Program-made: the position numbers and the translations under genes | Notes under the pieces: generated by a model | The model's database searches: none | What the model saw: the letters and a program-made list of their open reading frames with translations, nothing else | Told to the model about the DNA's origin: nothing | Source of the DNA: Flavobacterium supellecticarium | GTDB taxonomy: Bacteria; Bacteroidota; Bacteroidia; Flavobacteriales; Flavobacteriaceae | Direction: 5' to 3' | DNA: 64,000 bases | NCBI RefSeq assembly: GCF_004801375.1 | Contig: NZ_SSNZ01000002.1 | Span: 124,001-188,000, forward strand | Shown: positions 57,055 to 64,000 of the stretch, piece after piece | Numbering within the stretch: the stretch's first letter is position 1 | Layout: each line of letters starts with the position of its first letter

Positions 57055-57393
57055 ATGAAAAAAATAATAGTAGTGCTTTTGGTGTCGTTAGTAGGATTTG
57101 TGGCACAGGCACAGGAAAAGAAAAACAAAAATGCAAAACACGATATTGCTGTAAAAGGAAACTGCGAGATGTGTAAAAAACGTATCGAAAAAGCGGCTTA
57201 TGGTGTTCCGGGTGTTAAATCGGCGATATGGACAGCCGATAGTCAGTCGTTACATGTGATTATGAACGAAGAAAAGGCGACGCCATTACAATTACAGGAA
57301 TCGATAGCCAAAGCAGGGCATGATGCCGGCGAGGTTAAAGCCAGTGCTGATGCTTATGGAAAGCTGCACAGTTGTTGCCAATATGAACGATAA
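57055..57393 (+). CDS. Secreted heavy-metal-associated (HMA) domain protein
   Basis: 112 aa. Signal peptide (to about residue 20), then an HMA-like domain with the metal-binding motif C37-E-M-C40 (GNCEMCKKRIEKA), a CopZ-like fold. The C terminus carries another CC pair (HSCCQY). Probably a periplasmic metal carrier that works with the receptor upstream. A terminator follows 5 bases after the stop. Confidence 0.85.
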   Translation: MKKIIVVLLVSLVGFVAQAQEKKNKNAKHDIAVKGNCEMCKKRIEKAAYGVPGVKSAIWTADSQSLHVIMNEEKATPLQLQESIAKAGHDAGEVKASADAYGKLHSCCQYER

Positions 57394-57429
57394 AATTAAA
57401 ATCCCGATTCTTTCGAATCGGGATTTTTT
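57391..57429 (+). repeat. 39-bp repeat containing a terminator, left copy
   Basis: 37 of 39 bases are identical to 58566-58604. The two copies bracket the HigB/HigA pair. Confidence 0.75.
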
Positions 57430-57430
57430 T
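57398..57430 (+). terminator. Terminator of the metal module (left copy of a 39-bp repeat)
   Basis: A 13-bp stem (57398-57410 with 57415-57427, loop TTTC) plus a T run. Nearly the same sequence recurs at 58566-58604. Confidence 0.88.
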
Positions 57431-57595
57431 ATGAAAGAAACGAAATAACAATACTGTGACTAAATCATCATTGTAAAGGACAAGAAGGGAATTGCGTAGC
57501 GTCGAGCTATTGAAAATGAATATATTGTATTTTGTTTTTAAGATGGACGGGGTGTTAAATGATTTTGAAAGTTCGGATATTTTCAGAACTTTTTG

Positions 57596-57603
57596 TACTT
57601 TTG
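57596..57603 (+). promoter_or_regulatory. Possible higB promoter (-7 box)
   Basis: TACTTTTG ends only 2 bases before the higB ATG (57606). If used, the transcript would start at or just inside the start codon, i.e. be leaderless. Confidence 0.4.
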
Positions 57604-57605
57604 AG

Positions 57606-57947
57606 ATGAGGATAATAGGACGGAAAATAATTTTAAAATTAAAATGGAAGAATATCGGAAATAAAAAACTGTGCAACGCAATTGATCAATTACTCGCAGA
57701 TTTAGAAACATTCGATTTTAAAGTAGCGACTATAACGGATATTAGAAAAGATGCAGATTGTGTACATAGCGAAGGGTTTTATTTTTTTAATATTCATATC
57801 CACAGGACATTAATTTTAATCGAAATGGATGATGAAGGAGAGGCAACCCTAGTTTGGGCCGGATCGCATCAGGAATATGAAAGGACTTTTAAAAACAATA
57901 AAGCGACCATTGCAAAATGGTTGCGTACTAAAAATTATATCGAATGA
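57606..57947 (+). CDS. higB: HigB-like toxin (mRNA interferase family)
   Basis: 113 aa from ATG 57606. The residues follow the HigB family pattern: a short N-terminal strand, a helix around residues 20-30, an ADCVHSEGFYFFNIHIHRTLILIE core split over two strands, and the C-terminal AGSHQEYERTF followed by a Lys-rich helix. Family members cut mRNA at the ribosome. The toxin comes first, as is usual for higBA, and its stop overlaps the antitoxin start (ATGA). An upstream in-frame extension to 57492 would run through the promoter and is unlikely. Confidence 0.7.
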   Translation: MRIIGRKIILKLKWKNIGNKKLCNAIDQLLADLETFDFKVATITDIRKDADCVHSEGFYFFNIHIHRTLILIEMDDEGEATLVWAGSHQEYERTFKNNKATIAKWLRTKNYIE

Positions 57948-58489
57948 TGAATACCGATTTTACAATAGACGAATTTATAAGAAAAGGCATCATTACCGAT
58001 GAACTGGAACTGGAACGCGCGTTAATTGCCGATCGGAAATTGCGACTGCTGGCAAAAGACAACCTTCATTTTAAAAACCTTAGAAAAAAACTAAGAAATT
58101 TAATTGAAGCATACGAACGCAAAGAATGGTCGGATATAGGACAATTAACGGATGAAAAACTGGCGGAAAGTAACTTTTGGGAAACCGTAGCGGAACAGGA
58201 ACGGATTTTTATAGAAAAAAGAAAACACCTTATTCGAAAAGAATTAAAAATCCGGAAGCTGATACAAAAAGACCTCGCACATCTATTGGGACACAAAAGT
58301 AAAACCCATATGTCCGAATTAATGAACGGGATAAAACCGTTTACGTTAAAAGACCTGATCCTGATTCATCAATTATTACGGATCGATATAAAAGAATTGA
58401 TTCCTGTTTTTTTGTCAAAAGAAGACATGATTCGGGTACAATCAGCACTAGCAGAACTGGGTAAACCGCATATTAAATTATGCAGCTAA
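57944..58489 (+). CDS. higA: HigA-like antitoxin with an N-terminal extension
   Basis: 181 aa. A helix-turn-helix of the XRE type is in the C-terminal half (about residues 92-160, HLLGHKSKTHMSELMNGIKP). The N-terminal 90 residues are Lys/Glu-rich and probably helical; most HigA proteins are shorter. It is expected to bind HigB and repress the operon. The ATG lies in the ATGA overlap with the toxin stop; a second ATG is the next codon. Neighbours: terminator copy right after it, then the AT-rich HEPN gene. Confidence 0.7.
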   Translation: MMNTDFTIDEFIRKGIITDELELERALIADRKLRLLAKDNLHFKNLRKKLRNLIEAYERKEWSDIGQLTDEKLAESNFWETVAEQERIFIEKRKHLIRKELKIRKLIQKDLAHLLGHKSKTHMSELMNGIKPFTLKDLILIHQLLRIDIKELIPVFLSKEDMIRVQSALAELGKPHIKLCS

Positions 58490-58565
58490 AACAAGATGTT
58501 GAATTAAAATATAAGTATTTATTCCGCTGTATAAAATAGATACAGCTCTTCGATAAATGGAATAC

Positions 58566-58604
58566 TAAAATCAAAATCCCGATTCTTACGAATCGGGATT
58601 TTTT
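58566..58604 (+). repeat. 39-bp repeat containing a terminator, right copy
   Basis: Same hairpin as 57391-57429 with two base differences (one before the stem, one in the loop). The stem is 58573-58585 with 58590-58602, then a T run, so it should terminate the higBA transcript. Confidence 0.75.
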
Positions 58605-58605
58605 G
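58573..58605 (+). terminator. Terminator after higA
   Basis: The 13-bp stem of the right repeat copy (loop TTAC) with a T-rich tail. Confidence 0.85.
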
Positions 58606-58668
58606 TTGTGAAAAAAAGATTTATAGTTTATATTTATTATATTGCTTTGAAAATTAATGTTTTAATAT

Positions 58669-59895
58669 ATGGATCCAATAGAAAAGTTTTTATCTGTAAA
58701 TAAAGATGTCAAACGTATAAATGAAACTGATCATATAATTTTAGAAAATCTTTGGGGGGATGATACATTTATATGTCGTTTTGATAAGACAATAGATTTT
58801 AAACCACTAGAAAATATTGAATTACCAGCCGAGTTTTCCGCATTGTTTCACGTTCAAGAAAATACGTTAGAGTTTATATATAATACATTGCCGGAAAATG
58901 AGATAATTGAAAGGAAATTCATGTTTTATTATGCAGGGCTAGAATTTGAAGTTTCATTTGGAGAAGCATCTAAATCATTAGAAATATTAGCTACTGCTTT
59001 TAGAGAAATAAGTATAAAAACCGATACGGATTATCGTAACCTAAAAATATTGAGAGATTATTACAGAGTAGATAAAACAGAAGGAATGAAGCGTTTTTTT
59101 GCTGATAAAAAACCTATTTCATTCTTTGTTAAAGGAGACTTTTGTAAAATAAATAAAGATTTTATTGGTCTATCAAAACATATGAACTTTTATATGAGGT
59201 ATTTTGATAGAAAAGCACCAATGATTTTAATTTTTGATGATGACAAGTCAAAAGAGAAATATGAACTTCCATGTCATACAGGGAATAAGCATTTTCCCGA
59301 TAAGATAAGGGCAAAAAAGATTGAACCTGTGATACTGGATTTACTACATATTGCAAGTTTAACAACTAATATACGTCTTAAATATATATTTTATTATCAA
59401 ATTTTAGAATATTGCTCATATTATCATTTAAATGATGAATTAAAAAGAAAGCTTAATAATATTGTCAAGAATCCTGATGTATTGAATGATTCGGGTAATT
59501 ATAGCAGACAAATTATTGATCAATTTAAAAATTATTTTAAGGCAAATGATGATAAACAAAAGTTAGAAAAATTGATTTTTGACCATTTAGATTATAATGA
59601 TATTAAATTGGAAATAAAATGTAACTATAAATATTTTTCACAAGATTTTACTTTTGACGGAGATTTTAAAATTGAGGCTTTAATAAAGAATCAAGATGAT
59701 GCTGAAAATCCACCAAAAGATATATTGAAAAGTATAGTTGATAGAATAGATAAAATAAGAAATGTATTGGTGCATATTAGAGAGAGTAGAGAAAACAAAG
59801 TGATTTTACCAACAGCTAAAAATAATCATCAATTGATTCCTTATTTTTATTTAATTAGAAGGATTGCTGAAGTGATAGCTATAAAGTATGAATAG
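58669..59895 (+). CDS. AT-rich orphan gene with a HEPN-type motif at the C terminus
   Basis: 408 aa, clearly AT-richer and with more Lys/Ile/Asn codons than its neighbours. The C terminus has R364-N-V-L-V-H369, the Rx4H (RNxxxH) catalytic motif of HEPN ribonucleases, between two predicted helices. An earlier helix pair (about residues 233-265, with YYQILEYCSYYH) fits the first part of a HEPN fold. The N-terminal 200 residues are not recognised. HEPN RNases act in toxin-antitoxin, abortive infection and CRISPR systems. The gene stands alone, directly after the higBA pair, and has no transmembrane segment or signal peptide. A defence role is inference. Confidence 0.65.
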   Translation: MDPIEKFLSVNKDVKRINETDHIILENLWGDDTFICRFDKTIDFKPLENIELPAEFSALFHVQENTLEFIYNTLPENEIIERKFMFYYAGLEFEVSFGEASKSLEILATAFREISIKTDTDYRNLKILRDYYRVDKTEGMKRFFADKKPISFFVKGDFCKINKDFIGLSKHMNFYMRYFDRKAPMILIFDDDKSKEKYELPCHTGNKHFPDKIRAKKIEPVILDLLHIASLTTNIRLKYIFYYQILEYCSYYHLNDELKRKLNNIVKNPDVLNDSGNYSRQIIDQFKNYFKANDDKQKLEKLIFDHLDYNDIKLEIKCNYKYFSQDFTFDGDFKIEALIKNQDDAENPPKDILKSIVDRIDKIRNVLVHIRESRENKVILPTAKNNHQLIPYFYLIRRIAEVIAIKYE

Positions 59896-60055
59896 GGTTT
59901 GTATAAAATAATGAAAATATTTTTGATTTAACAAAATACAAAGAGAAAGTAACTGAATTAAAAATTCTACATAATGATAGTAAACAAGGAAAGTAAAGGC
60001 TTAAAAGCAATATTTATAATTCTTTTATAAACCAAATTTTTATAAAAAGAACATA

Positions 60056-60104
60056 AAAAAGCCAAAATCAGAAGGTTTGGATTGTGTCTTTCATGGCTTT
60101 TTGA
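60056..60104 (+). terminator. Terminator-like hairpin after the accessory island
   Basis: AAAAAGCCA (60056-60064) can pair with TGGCTTTTT (60094-60102) across a 29-base loop. It is weak because of the long loop. Confidence 0.4.
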
Positions 60105-60115
60105 TCCGAAAACGG

Positions 60116-60123
60116 TATATTTG
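60116..60123 (+). promoter_or_regulatory. Promoter of the porin-like gene (-7 box)
   Basis: TATATTTG, about 106 bp before the start codon; no -33 TTG at the expected distance. Confidence 0.5.
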
Positions 60124-60229
60124 TAAGAATAGGTCGGTGGTGATAAAATCCATTCTGAGAGGGGTAATGTTTGTGTAAAAGATTTTTGGAACCGACTGTC
60201 TATCGCTTAAAACTCACTTTACTACATTT

Positions 60230-61540
60230 ATGAAAACAACTAACATTTTAGCGGCAGGATTGCTGTTGCTAGGGTTTTGTATGCCGCAACATTTGCAGGC
60301 GCAGGACTTTTTTAAAGACAGGAAACTTAACCTGAATGAAGACGGTTCCAATTATGTGAAATTTACCTTTCTGACCCAAGCCTGGTTACGTCATCAGGAT
60401 TTTAATCCCGGGTCGACCATCAACGGAGTAGCGCAGGATAATGGAACCGATATCGGAATCCGTCGTTATAGAGTACAAATGTACGGTCAGTTAACGGATC
60501 GTGTTTTTATCTACACTCAATTCGGTGAAAACAATTTTAACAATATGTCCGATCGGAAAGTTGGTTTTTTTGTACACGATGCGATGGGTGACTATGCGAT
60601 CGACAAAGAAAAGCTGTCGTTGGGTATGGGATTATCCGGTTGGAGCGGATTGGCGCGTTTTGCATCACCGTCGGCAGGTACGATTCTTGGCGTAGATGCG
60701 CCCTTATACCAACAAAGCACCAACGATGTAACCGATCAGTTTTTACGCAAGTTATCGGTTTTTGCAAAAGGAAAACTTGGTAAGCTGGATTACCGAATTG
60801 CGATGGCCAAACCGATGAACATCCAAAAATCGGCAAACTATAATCCAACCGTTACGACCAATGCCACTTTTTCGTCTGAACCACCCAATATGCAGTGGAA
60901 CGGTTATTTTCAATATCAATTTAAAGATCAGGAATCCAACCAAACACCTTATATGACCGGAACGTATTTAGGGAAGAAAAAAGTGCTGAATGTTGGCGCC
61001 GGATTTATCTACCAAAAAGATGTTATCTGGCGACTGGGAACGGTTAATGACACCATTCGCGAAAATATGGTACATCTCGCGGCAGATGTGTATTATGATG
61101 CTCCGATAGGAAGTAGAGGAGAAGCGATTAGTGCTTATGGTAGTATCACACATTATGATTTTGGTAAAAACTACACCCGAAATGCAGCGGTGATGAATCC
61201 TGCAAACGGTACCACTAACCCGGCCATTTTAAACGGAAGCGGGAATGGTTTTCCAATGTACGGAACCGGAACCATTTTCTACGGTCAGATTGGCTATAAG
61301 CTAAAAGACAATTTAATCGGAAAGACGACTTTAATGCCGTATGCTTCGTTACAACACGCGAACTATGAACGACTCAATCGCGCGATGCAGTTTTACGACG
61401 TTGGTGTCAATTGGTTGTTGTCCGGACATACATCTAAATTTACGGTTGCCTATCAAAGTCGACCGGTGTACAACACTACTGGAGACTATCTGGAGCGAAA
61501 AGGCGCTATTATTGCGCAATATCAGGTGTTCTTTAATTAA
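60230..61540 (+). CDS. Porin-like outer-membrane protein
   Basis: 436 aa with a signal peptide ending near QAQD, followed by alternating strands with Tyr, Phe and Gly and a C-terminal aromatic residue, the pattern of a 16-strand porin. Segments such as DIGIRRYRVQMYGQLTDRVF and FAKGKLGKLDYRIA resemble phosphate/pyrophosphate-selective porins (OprP-like), but the specificity is not clear. It has its own promoter with a long leader, and a terminator follows. Confidence 0.75.
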   Translation: MKTTNILAAGLLLLGFCMPQHLQAQDFFKDRKLNLNEDGSNYVKFTFLTQAWLRHQDFNPGSTINGVAQDNGTDIGIRRYRVQMYGQLTDRVFIYTQFGENNFNNMSDRKVGFFVHDAMGDYAIDKEKLSLGMGLSGWSGLARFASPSAGTILGVDAPLYQQSTNDVTDQFLRKLSVFAKGKLGKLDYRIAMAKPMNIQKSANYNPTVTTNATFSSEPPNMQWNGYFQYQFKDQESNQTPYMTGTYLGKKKVLNVGAGFIYQKDVIWRLGTVNDTIRENMVHLAADVYYDAPIGSRGEAISAYGSITHYDFGKNYTRNAAVMNPANGTTNPAILNGSGNGFPMYGTGTIFYGQIGYKLKDNLIGKTTLMPYASLQHANYERLNRAMQFYDVGVNWLLSGHTSKFTVAYQSRPVYNTTGDYLERKGAIIAQYQVFFN

Positions 61541-61546
61541 AACTAT

Positions 61547-61578
61547 TAAAAAACCGAAGTCCAGGCTTCGGTTTTTTT
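61547..61578. terminator. Bidirectional terminator between the porin and the last gene
   Basis: Stem AAAACCGAAG (61550-61559) with CTTCGGTTTT (61566-61575), loop of 6, A and T runs on both sides; the genes are convergent. Confidence 0.88.
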
Positions 61579-61581
61579 ATT

Positions 61582-63975
61582 TTATAATTGGATCGTTTTT
61601 TCCTCGGAAATGAGTTCGCCATCGGGGTCGATTCCCTCAATTTTTACCCGAACACTTTCTTGTTTGCAATCGGGAATAAAAAAGAAGAAGTCTCCATTTG
61701 GATCTGTTTTTACTACTGGAAACCAGGCAACCGTGCCATAGTTTGCAAAACCGTCGTCATAATTCAGGTAATCCGGATTTTTAAAATCTTTAGGAGCCTG
61801 TGCGGCTTTTTTTATCACATACGTTTGCGCTTTCGATTTCACCGTTTCAGTTCCCATATAGCGTTTGGTATAGATGCGAATATAACCGCTTCCACCATCC
61901 ATACCCATGCCGTAACCGCTTTTGCTGATGTATATTTCTTCCACCATATCGAGCGACATCCCGATCAGCATGGTCAAATCCGATAAGGGTACATCATCTA
62001 TAAAAACAGCAGGAGAGGGATTGCCACGCAGGGATCGGGAAATTCGGTTGTTGATATAGACAGAGCCGTTTTTATAGATCACATCAAAGCCATTGGCACC
62101 GATAAAAGGAAGTACCTCCCTAAAAGTTGCAAAATCACCATTGCTGATTTTGTAGCCTCTGGCCATGGAATTGTTATACCGCCCTACATTTTTTAAGGGA
62201 ACCGTTTTGGCTTTTTTCTTCAACGTCACATTACTTAACTGAACAACTTTCTGATCCCTAAAGTCAGGTAGTTGATACGATTCGGTAGCTATGGGATTTG
62301 CCGGATCTGTCGGACAGGTTGAAAATAGTTTTGGAAGTGGTTTTAAGAACAGATTTTGCCCTTTTAAGATCTGAATCGCTAATGGGACATCTTCGGTTCT
62401 ACCGGTATTTCGATTGTGTAGGGTTAAGGATATTGAAGTAGAATCATACACAATGGCATTGTTAAAAATAAACTCATTACTATCATTGATTTCAGATTGC
62501 TTTTTAACGCTATTGTAAAAGGAACTCATTTCTACATAATAGTTACTTTTTTTAGAAAGCGGACGGTTAATGGTTCCCTTAATCGTAACTCCTCTGTCGG
62601 GTTCATATTTAGGAACCATTGGTTCGGTACTATTTAGAATTTTTTCGGCATCGTATTTTGGTTTTTGGGTGATAAGATACGTATCCAACTCATAATGTTT
62701 ATTTTTTGAAAAATCAGAAAAATAGTAGGCGGTATTCGTAATCATAGGATTTTCCAGATAGGAAGCAAAAACAAATGCATCGTTAATGGATATAAAATTA
62801 CCGGTTGCTACCGATTTTTCCGGTACCACCGAAATACTCAGATTACCGAGGGGAAAATTAGATGTTCCTTTTAAAATAATAGTGTCTTTTTGTTTTTGCA
62901 CAACCGAAAGCATTATATTTCGATTGGCTGAATAGGGTTGAAAAATAAGTCGCTCGGCGAGTTTTATATTGTTTTGATCCAGGAGTACGATCGTATTAAT
63001 GCCTTCGTAAAAATGTTTATTGTCTATAGTAAAAGTATCTTCTTTGACTCCGGCTTTAAGCGATAAGTTTTCAATCAGTGAAACTTTTTCATCTTGTTGG
63101 ATCAATAACGATAAGTTCGTTTGTGAAGTAACAGGTTGAGCTGTTTTCAGGGATACAATCGCTTTGTCGAACCTGTAATTGTTGATACTAAAGGTATAAC
63201 CGGTATTTTTCGGTGTCGGTAAAGTAAATGACTGTATGTCGTTATTGCTCTTAAAAACGGCTTTGTAGGGGGCGTTGTTGTTTTGTGGCAGCTCAAATCG
63301 ACCAACCCCTTTTGCGTTAGTGGAAAAATGAGTGACCACATCCCCTTTAGCATTTACAATAGAACCATTTTGAATTGCAATAGGAATATCGTTGCAATCG
63401 CTAATTTTTAGGGCAATTACATTGGAATTATTTTCCAGAAAAACACCACTTTCCGGAAAAAACTGAACATTCAGGTTTGATAGATTGGGCTTGTTATTGG
63501 TAAAGGATGTTGTTTTATCCATCGGATCCAAAATCGTGACAGGATATAAGGCCGATTCATCTTCTGCGAAATTATTCATAAAACCAGTATAGGCTCTGAT
63601 ATAGTAGCGACCGGATTTTATCATTTTGCTTAAAGGGATATAGCCTTCAAACGATCCATTGGCGAGGTAACACAACTCCGACTGAATTCGCGTTCCGTTT
63701 GGATCGTAAAGGTCGATATAGGCATTGGTTATAGCTGTAAAGGGTTTTTTGTTTTTTTCTTCAATGACATAACCTTTAAACCAGATTGTTTCCTCGTTGA
63801 GGTAGGTTGTTTTGTTTAAATGCAGGTAGATTTTTTCCCGGTCGGCTTTAAAATAATTACTGTAACGTGCGGTAATATCTTTTTCCCGTTGGGTTCCCGG
63901 TGTTGTTTGCGCCATACTGCCATGATGTGTTATCATGATAAGAAGAGTGATAAAGAAAAGTAATGATTTATTCAT
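61582..63975 (-). CDS. Large secreted MG2/plug-like protein
   Basis: 797 aa with a signal peptide ending near SMAQ. Residues about 40-160 resemble an MG2-type beta sandwich (DREKIYLHLNKTTYLNEETI, then KSGRYYIRAYTGFMNN). Several further beta domains follow, and the region near residue 660 (VFIDDVPLSDL, then EEIYISKSGYGMGMDGGSGYIRIYTKR) resembles the TonB receptor plug without a barrel. The shorter protein at 41180-42895 has the same plan. NCBI calls such proteins 'TonB-dependent receptor plug domain-containing'. The role is unknown; placement in the outer membrane or periplasm is inferred. The window ends 25 bases before its promoter can be seen. Confidence 0.72.
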   Translation of the reverse strand: MNKSLLFFITLLIMITHHGSMAQTTPGTQREKDITARYSNYFKADREKIYLHLNKTTYLNEETIWFKGYVIEEKNKKPFTAITNAYIDLYDPNGTRIQSELCYLANGSFEGYIPLSKMIKSGRYYIRAYTGFMNNFAEDESALYPVTILDPMDKTTSFTNNKPNLSNLNVQFFPESGVFLENNSNVIALKISDCNDIPIAIQNGSIVNAKGDVVTHFSTNAKGVGRFELPQNNNAPYKAVFKSNNDIQSFTLPTPKNTGYTFSINNYRFDKAIVSLKTAQPVTSQTNLSLLIQQDEKVSLIENLSLKAGVKEDTFTIDNKHFYEGINTIVLLDQNNIKLAERLIFQPYSANRNIMLSVVQKQKDTIILKGTSNFPLGNLSISVVPEKSVATGNFISINDAFVFASYLENPMITNTAYYFSDFSKNKHYELDTYLITQKPKYDAEKILNSTEPMVPKYEPDRGVTIKGTINRPLSKKSNYYVEMSSFYNSVKKQSEINDSNEFIFNNAIVYDSTSISLTLHNRNTGRTEDVPLAIQILKGQNLFLKPLPKLFSTCPTDPANPIATESYQLPDFRDQKVVQLSNVTLKKKAKTVPLKNVGRYNNSMARGYKISNGDFATFREVLPFIGANGFDVIYKNGSVYINNRISRSLRGNPSPAVFIDDVPLSDLTMLIGMSLDMVEEIYISKSGYGMGMDGGSGYIRIYTKRYMGTETVKSKAQTYVIKKAAQAPKDFKNPDYLNYDDGFANYGTVAWFPVVKTDPNGDFFFFIPDCKQESVRVKIEGIDPDGELISEEKTIQL

Positions 63976-64000
63976 AGTGGAATTTTCTCATTTTTGTAAA

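Larger units (their letters stand above)
59896..60229. other. Intergenic region between the HEPN gene and the porin gene
   Basis: 334 bases. The first 160 are AT-rich like the HEPN gene and contain a frame (59907-60056) broken by one stop that may be a decayed gene end. A terminator-like hairpin and the porin promoter fill 60056-60123, and a 100-base leader with one long-range pairing (60133-60138 with 60191-60196) precedes the porin start. Confidence 0.5.

Overview
The window is chromosomal DNA from a gliding member of the Bacteroidota, most likely Flavobacterium or a close relative in the Flavobacteriaceae. The evidence is gldB-gldC, a protein with a type IX secretion (T9SS) sorting domain, exosortase XrtF with its partner, several TonB-dependent receptors, a short primary sigma factor without region 1.1, and the Bacteroidota promoter element TAnnTTTG in front of many genes. 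No phage, insertion sequence, CRISPR array or rRNA operon was seen.

Layout. 1-7.5 kb: a 5'-truncated outer-membrane protein, dnaG, a LuxR-type response regulator, nadE, gldB-gldC, the GTPase gene engB and an alpha/beta hydrolase. 7.9-23.6 kb: one long division and cell wall (dcw) operon, mraZ-rsmH-ftsL-ftsI-murE-mraY-murD-ftsW-murG-murC-ftsQ-ftsA-ftsZ, with short gaps or overlaps throughout and a hairpin terminator after ftsZ. It makes and flips the peptidoglycan precursor, crosslinks septal wall and builds the Z ring; murF and ddl are not in it. Its promoter region carries three 10-bp repeats that look like an MraZ operator. 23.7-30 kb: a yqeY-like gene, tRNA-Arg, a serine hydrolase, a porin/SMI1-like pair and an MtfA-like peptidase. 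30-35.4 kb: a complete RND efflux operon (adaptor, pump, TolC). 35.5-40.9 kb: a CBS protein, a T9SS cargo protein, rpe, the primary sigma factor, and a divergent pair of an HTH protein and a repeat-containing surface protein. 40.9-47.6 kb: a four-gene TonB receptor/DUF4249 operon, with a decayed copy of the same kind of locus just beyond its 3' end. 47.8-54.3 kb: pnp, rpsO, a GAF protein, the XrtF pair, and an ATP-cone/nuclease-like gene coupled to a beta-CASP RNase gene. 54.3-57.4 kb: a copper- or metal-linked module (HYC_CC_PP protein, TonB receptor, secreted CxxC heavy-metal protein). 57.4-60.1 kb: a small accessory island with a HigB/HigA-type toxin-antitoxin pair between two nearly identical terminators, followed by an AT-rich orphan gene with a HEPN ribonuclease motif. 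60.1-64 kb: a porin-like protein and a large secreted MG2/plug-like protein.

The best candidates for something undescribed are the HEPN orphan beside the terminator-flanked HigBA pair, and the ATP-cone/PD-(D/E)xK plus beta-CASP pair. Smaller points are the loss of all four zinc ligands in DnaG, the MraZ operator, a threefold 9-bp repeat before the RND operon, and the relic of a second TonB/DUF4249 locus. All assignments come from reading motifs and context; no database search was run.
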